From positions 1-64,000 of the forward strand of contig NZ_QLMH01000005.1 of the NCBI RefSeq assembly GCF_003259935.1: a stretch of 64,000 bases of DNA, read 5' to 3'. Source of the DNA: Paranoxybacillus vitaminiphilus (GTDB lineage Bacteria; Bacillota; Bacilli; Bacillales; Anoxybacillaceae). Position numbers and translations under genes: made by a program. Shown in pieces: positions 1 through 8,700 of the stretch. The notes beneath the pieces are model-generated. The model made no database searches and was not told where the DNA came from. It was given only the letters and a program-made list of their open reading frames with translations. The stretch's first letter is position 1. The number at the start of each line of letters is the position of its first letter.

Positions 1-2
1 AC

Positions 3-71
3 GCCTATGTAAAACGCCATCGGTCCCCGTTTGCGGCGATTCCGGCGAAGGAGGGAGAACACGGTGTATAA
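3..71 (+). CDS. C-terminal end of a transposase (partial)
   Basis: An open frame enters from the left edge and ends at TAA 69-71, overlapping the GTG start of the ATPase at 64. Only about 22 residues are visible, ending in AIPAKEGEHGV. An ExeA/TniB-like ATPase in this overlapping arrangement is normally preceded by a DDE transposase of the IS481/TnsB/TniA type, so I infer that this is its tail. The identification rests on context and not on any visible catalytic motif. Confidence 0.5.
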   Translation, partial: AYVKRHRSPFAAIPAKEGEHGV

Positions 72-864
72 ATCGTTTTACTCCCTTTCGCGGGAGCCGT
101 TTGCGAAAGAAACAGACCCGTCCGAGGCGTATCAAGGGGCGCCGTTTCAGGAAGCGTTGCGGGCGCTGGAGTACGTGAAACGAACCCGGGGGATCGGGCT
201 GTTGATCGGAGAGCCGGGGGCGGGCAAGACGTTCGCCCTTCGGGCGCTGAAAGAGTCATTGAATCCATCATTGTATCATGTCGTCTACTTTCCGTTATCC
301 ACCGGAGGCGTGATGGATTTTTACCGTGGTCTGGCCTTGGGATTAGGAGAGGAACCGAAGTACCGCAAGGTAGACCTCTTCCGCCAAATCCAGCAGGCGA
401 TCGAGCGATTGTATCATGAACGGCGGATCACGCCGGTGTTCATTTTGGACGAGATGCATTTAGCGAAGGATGCATTTTTACAGGACATCGCGATCTTGTT
501 CAACTTTGAGATGGATTCGACCAACCCATTTGTCTTGATTTTGGCCGGGCTGCCCCATTTACAGGGGAAGCTGCGGCTCAATCAGCACCGCCCTCTCGAC
601 CAGCGGATCATCATGCGATACCGGATGGGGCCGCTGGAGAAGGAAGAGGTGGCGGGCTACATCGAGCATCGGATGAAACAGGCCGGGGCGAAGCATCCGA
701 TCTTCACCCCATCGGCGTTAGAGGCGATTGCCCTGCAGTCGCGGGGATGGCCTCGGGTGATCAACACGTTGGCCACGACGTGCCTGTTATACGGATATCA
801 GCTGAAAAAGGACGCCATTGACGAAGAAGTAGTGCGCATGGCCGCAGAAGAAATGGGGTATTAG
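64..864 (+). CDS. Transposon-associated AAA+ ATPase (TniB/ExeA-like)
   Basis: This 266-residue AAA+ ATPase probably works as the target-selection or regulatory partner of a DDE transposase. The Walker A motif GEPGAGKT lies near residues 49-56 and the Walker B ILDE near 127-130. The N-terminal YSLSREPF pattern is typical of ExeA/GspA-like ATPases that travel with insertion elements in Geobacillus. The GTG start at 64 is chosen because GGAGGG lies just upstream; an upstream ATG in the same frame has no ribosome site. The gene overlaps the end of the preceding transposase, indicating coupled translation. A hairpin terminator follows at once. It appears intact. Confidence 0.85.
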   Translation: MYKSFYSLSREPFAKETDPSEAYQGAPFQEALRALEYVKRTRGIGLLIGEPGAGKTFALRALKESLNPSLYHVVYFPLSTGGVMDFYRGLALGLGEEPKYRKVDLFRQIQQAIERLYHERRITPVFILDEMHLAKDAFLQDIAILFNFEMDSTNPFVLILAGLPHLQGKLRLNQHRPLDQRIIMRYRMGPLEKEEVAGYIEHRMKQAGAKHPIFTPSALEAIALQSRGWPRVINTLATTCLLYGYQLKKDAIDEEVVRMAAEEMGY

Positions 865-900
865 CACAAAAGGGGCCGAATCGGCCTCTTTTGTGCTTTC
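864..900 (+). terminator. Rho-independent terminator after the transposon ATPase
   Basis: A 15-bp stem beginning GCACAAAAGGGGCCG starts on the last base of the stop codon, and its complement ends at 896. The right arm itself carries a run of four T. It is the expected end of the transposon operon. Confidence 0.7.
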
Positions 901-939
901 TCTTTTCCATCGGTCCATCAGGCGCGCTGGAAATCTTCA

Positions 940-1075
940 TCTGAAAGAGCGTGCAAACGTTCCGAAAGAATGTGCAAAATCCGGAACAATCCGCAAAAAT
1001 TTTGCACATTATTTCCGAATCCGCCTGAAATAATTTGAAAAAGGGATTCTGAAATAATGTGCTAGTTTACAATTA
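940..1075. repeat. Probable transposon end with repeated transposase-binding sites
   Basis: The segment carries several diverged copies of a GTGCAAA and TCCGAAA pattern in both orientations. Examples are GTGCAAACGTTCCGAAA, ATGTGCAAAATCCGG, and a GCACATTATTTCCGA block that is the reverse complement of a later AATAATGTGC. Multiple sites of this sort near the terminus are known for TnsB/TniA-type transposons. I could not fix the exact outer boundary or a target duplication. Confidence 0.5.
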
Positions 1076-1109
1076 TAAAGCACAACTACAGAGGTGGTCT
1101 AATCGCATC

Positions 1110-1675
1110 GTGTCTAATCGTAAAAAAGCAGCTCCGGATACGTTACAATTGATTGATTTAACTCACGAATTTTTTTCAGTTTGCCAAAATGAAGAGGATC
1201 GAAAAAAAAAATGCGTGGACTAGTTCCTGAAAAGTTATTTGAAAAAGTATTTAGTTTAAGGCACAACAGTAAAAAAGGCGTTTTTGGCTATGGGGTAATA
1301 GTAGTAATTGACGGTAAACCAGTAAAGTACGTCCCTTCTTCTCCGTATGAAACAATAGATGACAGCGATGTTTATCGGCAAACAGTTGATGCTGGTTTTT
1401 GGGATGGAGAAGCGGGTGAGTTTGCTGAGGTAAAGTTTAGCCCCGAGGCCTTTCATACGAAAGACATTAAATATTTGCAGTTATTAGTGGATGAGTTGAG
1501 GAATGCCGGACTCAATCATTCGATTTTTTTAGTATGTTTTGATCAAAAAGAATTAATCCGGTTCAAGTTACAGCGTTTAGGCTTATGGGAAAAGGGAAAT
1601 GCGTTTTATTTAATTGGACGAGATGAGTTATTTCAATGGGGAAATAAGTTTTTGACTGATATCAATACTCCTTGA
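1110..1675 (+). CDS. Unknown protein with a 10-A slippery run near the N-terminus
   Basis: No family is recognised. A GTG at 1110, with GAGGTGG upstream, opens a 37-codon frame (MSNRKKAAPDTLQLIDLTHE...) that stops at TAG after a run of ten A at 1202-1211. The next frame continues from ATG 1211 for 154 residues with no obvious ribosome site; the A-run itself occupies that place. Reading one base fewer or two more in the A-run would join the frames into one protein of about 188 residues. The C-terminal part looks like a compact soluble domain (QLLVDELRNAGLNHSIFLVC). Either slippage or a frameshift mutation is possible; the 1211-1675 part is the safer call. Confidence 0.5.
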
Positions 1676-1851
1676 AGTTTGTCGTTGTCGAAGATGAGAG
1701 GGGATAAGAAAGAGTGAATCGTGAAAAGTTGCTCTCTTTTTTTAGTTACTACCTACTATTTCTTTTGAGGGAATACAGCTATCTGCTCAAATATTTAATC
1801 AAAACAACGCTTAAAGAGATAGTCGCAAGCGCATGTAATGAAGTCAACACG

Positions 1852-1906
1852 AAAACCTCCTGTTGGATGTTGGAGATATTCCAGCAGGAGGAGGTGTTTT
1901 CTTTTT
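1852..1906 (+). terminator. Hairpin terminator
   Basis: CCTCCTGTTGG pairs imperfectly with CCAGCAGGAGG and is followed by TTTTCTTTTT. It probably ends the transcript of the unknown gene at 1110-1675. A weak open frame at 1714-1968 runs straight through this hairpin, which is why I do not call it a gene. Confidence 0.6.
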
Positions 1907-1935
1907 CATATCACTCAATCGGTCAACCATCCAAA

Positions 1936-2012
1936 AAAGTGTCTGACCTCACGCAAAATCCATCATAGTATATGGGCACTGCGGGGTCTGACACTTATGC
2001 TTAAGGTCAGCT
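1936..2012. repeat. Family A dispersed palindromic repeat, copy 1
   Basis: It contains AGTGTCTGACCTCACG, which pairs with GCGGGGTCTGACACTT, and ends in TTAAGGTCAGC. The same words recur in intergenic gaps at 12.5, 22.6, 25.1, 33.0 and 34.1 kb. It lies immediately downstream of the oxidoreductase gene on the minus strand and could act as its terminator. Confidence 0.75.
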
Positions 2013-2015
2013 TCT

Positions 2016-2999
2016 TTAGCAATCCGCCGGAAAGACAATTCCTGTCTGTTTCCGTGCTTCTTCCATTATTTCCATTGTCGTTAGTGAATGATGGTGTGAG
2101 TTTGTCTCTGATTCCCGTTTTCCGCTTTGAATTAACTCGATAAACTCTTTTGCTTCGTAGTACATTGGATGATGTGGCTGCGCTTCGGTAATGTCTTCGA
2201 TGCGGCCGTCGCGATAGCGAATTTCGACTTTTTGCGGCGTATGGATCGTATCCATGATAATACTTCCTTCTTCTCCTTGAATTTCTGAAGGAATGTATGA
2301 ATTGGAAATTTTTGAGTACATGACCACTGCATCCATATCTCCATAATCGAGAATGATGCTGCCTTCTCCGTCGACTCCGGATTCAAGCATGACACTGTTC
2401 GCTTTTATGTGAAGAGGCTTCCCGAATAAAACAACCATCGGATAAAGGCAGTAAATGCCGATGTCCATTAATGCCCCGTTGGAAAACGCCGGGTTGAAGG
2501 CGTTTAACACAATCCCTTGCTTGTACGCATCATAGCGCGATGAATATTGGCAGTAGCTTGCGAAATAGCGGCGGACTTTCCCGATTTTATGTATATGTTT
2601 GCGAATCGCTTGGAAATTTGGCAGCAGCGTTGTTTTCATCGCTTCCATCAAGACGACATCGTTTTGTTTGGCCGCTGCCATCATCGCCTGTACTTCCGCT
2701 GTATTGGAAGCGAGCGGTTTTTCACATAAGACGTGTTTGCCGTGGTTCATCAGCATAATGGCTTGTTCAGCGTGAAAAGAATTGGGACTGGCGATATAAA
2801 CGGCATCGATTTCATCGCTTTTTGCCATTTCTTCTAAACTGGTAAAAGTTCGTGCCGCACCCACCTTTGCCGCAAATTCTTTTCCTTTCTCTTCTGTCCG
2901 CGAATATACAGCTGCTAAAGAAAAATCTTGTACTTCTTTCGCTGCTTTAATAAATTCTTCGGTAATCCAGTTCGTTCCGATGGTGGCGAATTGAATCAT
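2016..2999 (-). CDS. Gfo/Idh/MocA family NAD(P)-dependent oxidoreductase
   Basis: The 327-residue product has an N-terminal Rossmann fold (MIQFATIGTNWITEEF) and the family signature HVLCEKPLASN near residues 90-100. In this family the EKP lysine lies at the active site, which oxidises or reduces sugar, inositol or related hydroxyl groups. The C-terminal half is the usual alpha/beta substrate domain. AAGGAGGG precedes the ATG at a normal distance. It appears to be a single-gene transcript between a repeat hairpin and a long upstream gap. The substrate cannot be told from sequence. Confidence 0.85.
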   Translation of the reverse strand: MIQFATIGTNWITEEFIKAAKEVQDFSLAAVYSRTEEKGKEFAAKVGAARTFTSLEEMAKSDEIDAVYIASPNSFHAEQAIMLMNHGKHVLCEKPLASNTAEVQAMMAAAKQNDVVLMEAMKTTLLPNFQAIRKHIHKIGKVRRYFASYCQYSSRYDAYKQGIVLNAFNPAFSNGALMDIGIYCLYPMVVLFGKPLHIKANSVMLESGVDGEGSIILDYGDMDAVVMYSKISNSYIPSEIQGEEGSIIMDTIHTPQKVEIRYRDGRIEDITEAQPHHPMYYEAKEFIELIQSGKRESETNSHHHSLTTMEIMEEARKQTGIVFPADC

Positions 3000-3501
3000 C
3001 GTTTGTCCCTCCTTGTTTTGTAGAAAATGCTTCTATCATTTTAACATGATTATGGAGAGATATCGATGTAAGTGAGGGAGAATACCGCCCGTGTTAAGGG
3101 TTCCTTCTATATTTTTGGTTCTATAAATCGATTCACAATTTAACAACATTGTAAAAAATTATAACCTTTTTTTCTGTCGGGAACACGGTTCTTTTTATCG
3201 TTTCGGGTTTAAGTGTTGAAGAATCACTCCACTATCACTGCCCGTATTTTGTTCATTTGCACAAGTTTTCATTCCCCAACGATTCAGAAATGCTTCACAA
3301 ACATCTCTTGCCACTTGTCTATACAAGATTATGAACGAACAAAATAGGCTGTACCAAATTAAGTTTGCGTGTTGAAAAGGTAAATCCGCTTTATGATTAA
3401 TGTACTTAGATTCAGTAGTTAAAACATAGAAATAATTGCGTTTTGTATAGTAGAATAATAATATTAGTAATATTTTGTATATATTGAAAGGGGAGGTTTC
3501 A
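3000..3501. other. Non-coding gap upstream of the truncated ATPase
   Basis: This is AT-rich sequence with the oxidoreductase ribosome site at its left edge. An open frame on the minus strand (about 3195-3545) contains a protein-like tail (ARDVCEAFLNRWGMKTCANEQ) but no plausible start or ribosome site, so it may be a gene fragment. No RNA gene was recognised. Confidence 0.35.
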
Positions 3502-3693
3502 TTGGCAAGTTCCCAAAAAGCAAATACGAAAAAAACGATTGCCAATTTACTGCGAGCCCGTTTCCCATTTCTTTATATTTCTACGTGGGAAGAAGAAAGA
3601 GTTCTTTCATTGATTCGCGCTATTGCTTCTGATCTTTCATTGATTAAAACGCCCAGGGAAGTCATCACGTGGAAGTTAACAACAGGTCTGACC
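3502..3693 (+). pseudogene. N-terminal fragment of a Ycf46-like AAA+ ATPase
   Basis: A TTG start with GGGGAGG five bases upstream opens a frame reading ANLLRARFPFLYISTWEEER and, further on, VITWKLTTGL. This resembles the N-terminal region of Ycf46/SpoVK-like AAA+ ATPases, where 'arypllyv.T.EE.R' precedes the ATPase core. The homology stops after about 64 residues, directly at a strong terminator, and no Walker motifs follow. The frame then drifts on to about 3822 without family similarity. It is a truncated remnant or a short orphan product; the family assignment is moderate. Confidence 0.5.
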
Positions 3694-3725
3694 AACATCT
3701 GCGGTTTAAGGATGTTGGTTTTTTA
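3691..3725 (+). terminator. Rho-independent terminator
   Basis: ACCAACATC pairs with GATGTTGGT around a short loop, followed by TTTTTT. It cuts off the ATPase fragment just as its homology ends. Confidence 0.75.
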
Positions 3726-3923
3726 CTTCGGAAGTTTATCAGCATTTCCGGCTTTGAAGTTCTTGCTTTTTTCGTACAGAAAGTGCTCTTCACGTACTTT
3801 GGCGTTACATGCATTGTTGTAACAGCGACTTACACTTTTATTGACACAAGGATGTGAATCGTATAGAAGGGAGCAGAAGGAAGGAAAGATTAGAATTAAG
3901 AAGTGGAAAAATAAGTAGGTGAG

Positions 3924-4358
3924 ATGATGAAAAACAAATGGTTTTGGTGGGGACTCGTCTTTTTATGGTGCGGTCTCATTTATTACTTTACGGAATCTCC
4001 TGCATTTACAGGGGAAAATACAGCGAAGGTGATTGATCATATTGCCCGATATTTAGGATTGGAAACGATTCATAGAGAGGATGATAGTTTCTTTTCATGG
4101 AATTTTATTGTCCGCAAGTTTGCCCATCTTTCTGTGTTCGGCACTCTTGCTTTCCTCGTATGGAAAGCGATGAGTCCTCATCGTTTTGCCTATATCGGCG
4201 CCTGGAGCTTCGCCACTGTTTATGCCGCTACGGATGAATGGCATCAATCGTTTCAGCCGGGACGCTCTGCTCTTGTATCCGATGTGATGATTGATTCGGT
4301 TGGCGCGGCTCTTGCGTTATTATTTGTCCGTATTTATTTGCGGCTGAAGCGTTCTTAG
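3924..4358 (+). CDS. VanZ-like membrane protein
   Basis: This 144-residue protein has several hydrophobic segments (WFWWGLVFLWCGLIYYF near the N-terminus, LSVFGTLAFLVW in the middle, and a C-terminal segment). The VanZ-family words RKFAHLSVFG and TDEWHQSFQPGR...DVMIDSVGA are intact. VanZ proteins are small membrane proteins; the founding member contributes to low-level teicoplanin resistance, but most have no known function. Two adjacent ATGs (3924, 3927) follow AGGTGAG; the second has slightly better spacing. It stands alone between the truncated ATPase and the glyoxalase-like pseudogene. Confidence 0.85.
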   Translation: MMKNKWFWWGLVFLWCGLIYYFTESPAFTGENTAKVIDHIARYLGLETIHREDDSFFSWNFIVRKFAHLSVFGTLAFLVWKAMSPHRFAYIGAWSFATVYAATDEWHQSFQPGRSALVSDVMIDSVGAALALLFVRIYLRLKRS

Positions 4359-4523
4359 AGAGGGCCGCTGACATGATGGTCTATGTTCCTCTTCTTTCTC
4401 TTCTTGTTTAGAAGGATTGAGAGGAACATATCATTTCGCTTCATTACAATTGCCTGCTGATAGATGGAAAGAACGCTGTTTTTATTGAAATACGAAGCAA
4501 TGTCTTTAAATTTGAGAGATTTG

Positions 4524-4909
4524 TTATTTTTCATATAACTTAATTGGCAATCCGTCGGGGTCAGCAAAAAACGTAAATCGTTTTCCGGTGATTGGATCAG
4601 TGCGAATCAGTTCTACTTCAATTTCGTGTTTATGAAGGTGGGTGATTGCTTCTTCGATGTTCTCCACTTCAAAAGCAAGATGGCGCAACCCGCAAGCTTC
4701 CGGGTAGCTTAACCGTTTCGGTGGGTTTTCAAATGAAAACAATTCAATTTGGTCATATTCGTTCACTTTTAAATCAAGCTTGTATGAGTTGCGCTCCTTG
4801 CGGTAATGCTCATGAATCACCTCAAGCCCGAGAACATGACATAAAAATGCTTTGAACGTTCATAATCAGAACAAATAATGGCGACATGATGAATTCGCTT
4901 CAGGTTCAT
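4524..4909 (-). pseudogene. VOC/glyoxalase-family protein with a -1 frameshift
   Basis: The true start is ATG at 4909, preceded by AAGGGA, giving MNLKRIHHVAIICSDYERSKHFYV, the usual beta strand of vicinal-oxygen-chelate proteins with the first metal-binding His. This frame ends at TGA about 30 codons in. The rest (VIHEHYRKERNSYKLDLKV ... FFADPDGLPIKLYEK) continues in the next frame to 4524. Removing one missing base near 4827-4840 restores VLGLEVIHEHY, so the intact protein would be about 128 residues, as for YaeR/SMU1112c-like members. The metal ligands (His early, Glu in KLYEK) are otherwise preserved, so the shift is recent or a sequencing error. Confidence 0.8.
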
Positions 4910-5002
4910 CGTATGCTTCCCTTTTTATTGTTTTCCTTATTTTAAAACATTAATACACAAATAAAAACATATACAAAACCGATAAATCGCATCTGTTTTA
5001 AA

Positions 5003-5095
5003 AAAGTTGGAAATTATATAAGTTCGGACTGAAAAACCGGCATATGTGAGGTGTTTAAGTTAGGCAAAAGAGCAGTTGAGACGTTTTATATATAT
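5003..5095. repeat. Family D dispersed repeat, partial copy
   Basis: The stretch GACTGAAAAACCGGCATATG through GTTTAAGTTAGGCAAAAGAG aligns with 12640-12720 (about 70 percent by eye). It lies downstream of the DUF779 gene and encodes nothing visible. Confidence 0.55.
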
Positions 5096-5111
5096 CGGAA
5101 ATATAGGTCGT

Positions 5112-5462
5112 TCATTGTTCATCATTGCTGCCGAACACGCGCGACCGCGTTAGAAAACGAACTCCTTCAGGCCCCTCGAGCGAGAACATGCCGCCGCGTC
5201 CAGGAACGACATCAATAATGAGCTGTGTATGCTTCCAATATTCATATTGCGCCGCTGCGATATAAAAAGGGCAGCCGCCAATTTCACCAAGCAGCACATC
5301 CGAATCGCTAATGATGAGTTCCCCTTGAGGATAACACATTGGCGAGCTTCCGTCACAGCAGCCTCCTGATTGATGAAACATAAGCGGTCCATATTTTGCT
5401 TTCAGTTTTTCGATGAGCTGCAATGCTGCCTCTGTAGCGATCACTTTTGGTTGCCCATTCAT
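5112..5462 (-). CDS. DUF779 family protein
   Basis: The 116-residue cytosolic protein carries the DUF779 hallmark FHQSGGCCDGSSPMCYP, a cysteine-rich loop that could bind metal, and a second conserved block WKHTQLIIDVVPGRGGMFSLE. DUF779 genes are commonly found beside NAD-dependent aldehyde dehydrogenases, and here one lies upstream on the same strand, although a repeat-filled gap of about 455 bases separates them. The ATG at 5462 follows a GGAGCTGG-like site. Function is unknown; a role in supporting the dehydrogenase is inferred from neighbourhood only. Confidence 0.85.
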   Translation of the reverse strand: MNGQPKVIATEAALQLIEKLKAKYGPLMFHQSGGCCDGSSPMCYPQGELIISDSDVLLGEIGGCPFYIAAAQYEYWKHTQLIIDVVPGRGGMFSLEGPEGVRFLTRSRVFGSNDEQ

Positions 5463-5544
5463 AAAGGAATCCAGCTCCTTTCCATATTTTATCAGTAAGA
5501 CTCTATCAGCAGAAGATATCGATGCGCAAATCGAACCGATGGGT

Positions 5545-5670
5545 TGAAAATTGAACCTATATAGAACTGCTTTCAGTTTTCAACACGTAAATTTAAGCCG
5601 CCTCATCTAGTGCAGTCTATTAGGTTCGTTGCTAAACTTACACAATGTCGTAACCATTCATTATTTATAT
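5545..5670. repeat. Family D repeat, inverted partner of 20815-20915
   Basis: Read on the minus strand, this stretch contains GGTTACGACATTG, AGTTTAGC, ATAGACTGCACT and GATGAGGCGGCTTAAATTTA in the same order and spacing as at 20815-20915. It is an inverted, diverged copy of the same non-coding unit, more than 15 kb away. Confidence 0.75.
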
Positions 5671-5785
5671 AGAAACGCGAATTTTCAGCCGCGAATATGG
5701 CTGCCTCCAAATCGGCTCATGGCTAAGAATCCCCTTCCGCATTTGCCAAGGGATGAAATAAAGTTAGTTGCATTATTGATAAAAC

Positions 5786-5903
5786 GAGGCTGTCTCGTTA
5801 AGGTCTCGCTTTCTCAAACGATGGCAATAGGTAAGGCCGATTTTGAACAATGACCTATATATTGTCGCTGAGAAGTCCGACCCTTTGGTTGTGAGACAGC
5901 CTC
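5786..5903. repeat. Family A repeat, GAGGCTGTCTC subtype
   Basis: It begins GAGGCTGTCTCG and ends GTGAGACAGCCTC, giving outer inverted arms of about 12 bp that enclose a further GGTCTCGC / GTCCGACC region. It stands just downstream of the aldehyde dehydrogenase gene (minus strand) and may terminate it. Confidence 0.75.
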
Positions 5904-5917
5904 ATGAAAGCAGTAGA

Positions 5918-7438
5918 TTAGAAGAAACCAAGTTTTTTAGGAGAATAGCTGACAAGCAAGTTCTTTGTTTGTTGATAATGCTCGAGCATCATTTTATGTG
6001 TTTCCCGGCCGATGCCTGACAATTTATAGCCGCCGAATGCCGCATGAGCAGGGTAGGCATGGTAGCAGTTCGTCCAGACGCGGCCTGCCTGAATGCCGCG
6101 GCCAACGCGGTATGCCGTATTAATATTGCGCGTCCATACTCCGGCACCTAAGCCATACAATGTTTCGTTCGCAATCGCCAACGCTTCTTCTTGATCTTTA
6201 AATGTCGTTACGGCGACAACCGGACCGAAAATCTCTTCTTGGAAAATGCGCATTTTATTATGCCCTTTAAATACAGTCGGTTTGACATAATAACCGCCGC
6301 TTAAATCGCCTTCAAGCACATTGCGCTCGCCGCCGATGAGCAATTCAGCTCCTTCCTGTTTGCCGATATCAATATAAGATAAAATTTTTTCAAGCTGCTC
6401 GGAAGAAGCTTGGGCACCGATCATCGTTTCTGTATCCAGCGGATTTCCTTGTTTAATTTGTTTGACGCGTTCTAAAGCACGCTCGATAAATGCATCATAA
6501 ATCGATTCTTGAATGAGAGCACGCGAAGGGCATGTACATATTTCACCTTGGTTTAAGGCGAACATCGTAAAGCCTTCCAACGCCTTGTCAAAGAATTCGT
6601 CATCTTTTTCCATCACATCTTCAAAGAAGATGTTTGGTGATTTACCGCCAAGTTCTAATGTCACCGGAATGATGTTTTGTGAAGCGTATTGCATGATTAA
6701 GCGTCCAGTCGTTGTTTCGCCGGTAAATGCGATTTTAGCGATACGGCTGTTTGAAGCGAGCGGTTTTCCTGCTTCCAGACCAAAGCCATTCACAATGTTG
6801 ACAACGCCAGGCGGGAGAAGGTCTTGGATTAATTCCATTAAAACGAGAATTGAAGTTGGTGTTTGTTCTGCCGGTTTTAAGACAACGCAGTTACCGGCTG
6901 CTAATGCCGGAGCAAGCTTCCACGCTGCCATTAAAATCGGAAAGTTCCAAGGGATAATTTGCCCAACAACGCCGAGTGGCTCCTTGAAGTGGTAGGCAAC
7001 CGTGTCGTGGTCAATTTCTGCGAGTGAGCCTTCTTCAGCGCGAATGCAGCCGGCGAAATAACGGAAGTGGTCGATTGCTAGAGGGATGTCAGCTGCCAAT
7101 GTTTCACGGATTGGTTTTCCGTTTTCCCATGTTTCAGCAACGGCTAACATTTCGAGGTTTTCTTCCATGCGGTCGGCAATTTTGTTTAAAATTCGTGCGC
7201 GTTCGGCGGCAGAAGTGCGTCCCCACGCCTCTTTTGCTGCATGGGCTGCATCAAGTGCGAGCTCAATGTCAGCTGCTTTGGAACGCGGCACTTCGCAATA
7301 GGCGAGTCCGGTTACAGGAGAAATATTTTCAAAGTATTCGCCGTCAACTGGAGGGACCCATTTCCCGCCGATAAAATTTTCATAGCGTTTTTTAAATGTG
7401 ATAAGTGAACCAGGCTGTCCAGGTTGAGCATAAATCAT
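5918..7438 (-). CDS. NAD-dependent aldehyde dehydrogenase (acetaldehyde dehydrogenase type)
   Basis: This 506-residue protein belongs to the aldehyde dehydrogenase superfamily, close to the AcoD/ExaC acetaldehyde dehydrogenases. Visible motifs include IPWNFP (cofactor binding), [10 protein letters not shown], the general-base stretch ELGGKSPNI, the catalytic-cysteine loop [11 protein letters not shown], and [10 protein letters not shown]. The ATG at 7438 follows AAGGGGGAGAAAGG, so I use this start rather than the longer frame reaching 7549, which would run through a promoter-like AT-rich region. The DUF779 gene lies downstream on the same strand. The enzyme probably oxidises short aldehydes to acids in the cytosol. 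Confidence 0.92.
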   Translation of the reverse strand: MIYAQPGQPGSLITFKKRYENFIGGKWVPPVDGEYFENISPVTGLAYCEVPRSKAADIELALDAAHAAKEAWGRTSAAERARILNKIADRMEENLEMLAVAETWENGKPIRETLAADIPLAIDHFRYFAGCIRAEEGSLAEIDHDTVAYHFKEPLGVVGQIIPWNFPILMAAWKLAPALAAGNCVVLKPAEQTPTSILVLMELIQDLLPPGVVNIVNGFGLEAGKPLASNSRIAKIAFTGETTTGRLIMQYASQNIIPVTLELGGKSPNIFFEDVMEKDDEFFDKALEGFTMFALNQGEICTCPSRALIQESIYDAFIERALERVKQIKQGNPLDTETMIGAQASSEQLEKILSYIDIGKQEGAELLIGGERNVLEGDLSGGYYVKPTVFKGHNKMRIFQEEIFGPVVAVTTFKDQEEALAIANETLYGLGAGVWTRNINTAYRVGRGIQAGRVWTNCYHAYPAHAAFGGYKLSGIGRETHKMMLEHYQQTKNLLVSYSPKKLGFF

Positions 7439-7883
7439 AACCTTTCTCCCCCTTATTTTTATATTTGTATACGCCACTACATTATATATGTAAGCGTATA
7501 CATTTTTATGAACAAAAATACAGAAAATTCTTAATATAAATACTATCATTATATGTAAAATATGTCAAACTAAAGTGATCCATCGGATAAACGCGATAAA
7601 TATAAGTCTAACTTGATTTTTCAGCATGTTAAAAGCTTTTAGCGTTTTCTAATGTTGAAGTGTATCGCTATGGACGCGAAAAAGTATTCCAAAGATTGAG
7701 GCCTGTTCATATGGTGAATGTTTTCTAAATTGGATTTACGTAGTTTGTCAGGAAAGGGATTGGATGGGACAGAGGGGGATTTTTTCTAACCAAAATTGTA
7801 TATTGCCAAAGTCAACAGAAGATGTTGTTTAATTGTTGTTGATGCTCTTTTGGAAGCTCCTTGTATTTTTTATCACTTTAATA
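7439..7883. other. Intergenic region upstream of the aldehyde dehydrogenase
   Basis: It contains the ribosome site and AT-rich leader of the dehydrogenase (near 7440-7560), followed by sequence with loose similarity to family D repeats (TCTAACTTGATTTTTCAGCATG near 7610). No gene is seen. Confidence 0.4.
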
Positions 7884-7937
7884 TATTCACCGAGAAGTCT
7901 CCCACCTCTAAGCGGAGTGTAGGTGGGAGAGGTTCAT
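7884..7937. repeat. Family B hairpin element (IS200/IS605-end-like), copy 1
   Basis: TTCACCGAGAAGTCTCCCAC, CTCTAAGCGGAGTGT and AGGTGGGAGAGGTTCATT. CTCCCACCT pairs with AGGTGGGAG around a small loop. Near-identical copies lie at 14847, 22705 and (inverted) 60529; all begin after TTTAA or a close variant. Confidence 0.8.
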
Positions 7938-8000
7938 TTAGTTTTGTTCGTAATTGTTCTATTTCCAATCGCTATGCTTCCATTTGTTTTTTATTTACCA

Positions 8001-8567
8001 TTATGGCAAATCTATTCCTTCCAACAGCATGCTGGCGTACAAGCCGCTTAGACGGTGAAGTGATTCAAGGATGTAAGCTGGTTCTGTATTTAGCAACTCT
8101 TTGATTGTTTCACGGTTGTTTTCATGAACAAAGCCGAGGATAAAATCGGTTTTAATGCGATTGGCGAGAACCACCGGACAGTAAGTCAGTTCGAGTCTTC
8201 GTTTTCGTTCCTTTTCGTCTTCGATTTTTTCAAAATGTGCGCGATATGTTCCAGTCAAGTTTCCTAACTGCTCATTGATGTGCGTTTGTGCGTCTTTCAT
8301 CATCGTTTCGATCGCTTGCGCAGATGGAAGCGTTTTTTGTTTTAAAATGAGTTCCATGATTTGTTGTAAGGCGCGGCTTGATTCGACGGCAAAAGCGATG
8401 TTTGCCAATAGTAAATCCATATACTCTTGCTCGTTTTCCGCTTTGATTCTCATGTTCATAATGATTTCCGTGACATCGGAGTGAATTTTTTCTTTTTGCC
8501 AGCTGCCGGCTAATTGATGGAGGATCACAGACAATAATTTTGTTACTTCTTCTTTCGTTAAGCCCAT
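8001..8567 (-). CDS. Uncharacterised 188-residue protein
   Basis: I do not recognise the family. The product is soluble, mainly helical and rich in Glu, Lys and Leu (MGLTKEEVTKLLSVILHQLA ... YILESLHRLSGLYASMLLEG), with no signal peptide or membrane span. AAAGGA lies about eleven bases before the ATG. A family B hairpin lies downstream and a hairpin terminator upstream at 8701, so it looks monocistronic. Composition resembles its neighbours. A role in regulation or protein binding is conceivable but not shown. Confidence 0.65.
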   Translation of the reverse strand: MGLTKEEVTKLLSVILHQLAGSWQKEKIHSDVTEIIMNMRIKAENEQEYMDLLLANIAFAVESSRALQQIMELILKQKTLPSAQAIETMMKDAQTHINEQLGNLTGTYRAHFEKIEDEKERKRRLELTYCPVVLANRIKTDFILGFVHENNRETIKELLNTEPAYILESLHRLSGLYASMLLEGIDLP

Positions 8568-8700
8568 GCACGAACAAGTCCTTTCTTAAATTGGTCTTTA
8601 TGTTTAGAATGCCATTCCAATCCGTACAGAGTCAATGGAAATGTTGTTGCAAACTGAGGTTCTTTTGAGGGGGATGTGGACAAAAATCAGCGTTAAGTAA

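Noticed and set aside
1714-1968. 84-codon open frame after the unknown 1110-1675 gene
   Set aside because: It runs through a clear terminator hairpin and into a family A repeat; the ribosome site is weak and the C-terminus is repeat-derived.
3195-3545. 116-codon minus-strand frame with a protein-like tail
   Set aside because: No ribosome site, AT-driven hydrophobic start, and overlap with the ATPase fragment on the other strand. At most a gene scrap.
3669-3857. Hydrophobic frame FISISGFEVLAFFVQKVLFT after the 3691 terminator
   Set aside because: It begins upstream of the terminator, has no ribosome site and matches no family I recognise.
5629-5853. 74-codon plus-strand frame
   Set aside because: Composed largely of family D and family A repeat sequence with no ribosome site.
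7796-8104. 102-codon plus-strand frame
   Set aside because: It spans a family B hairpin and overlaps the end of the minus-strand gene at 8001.
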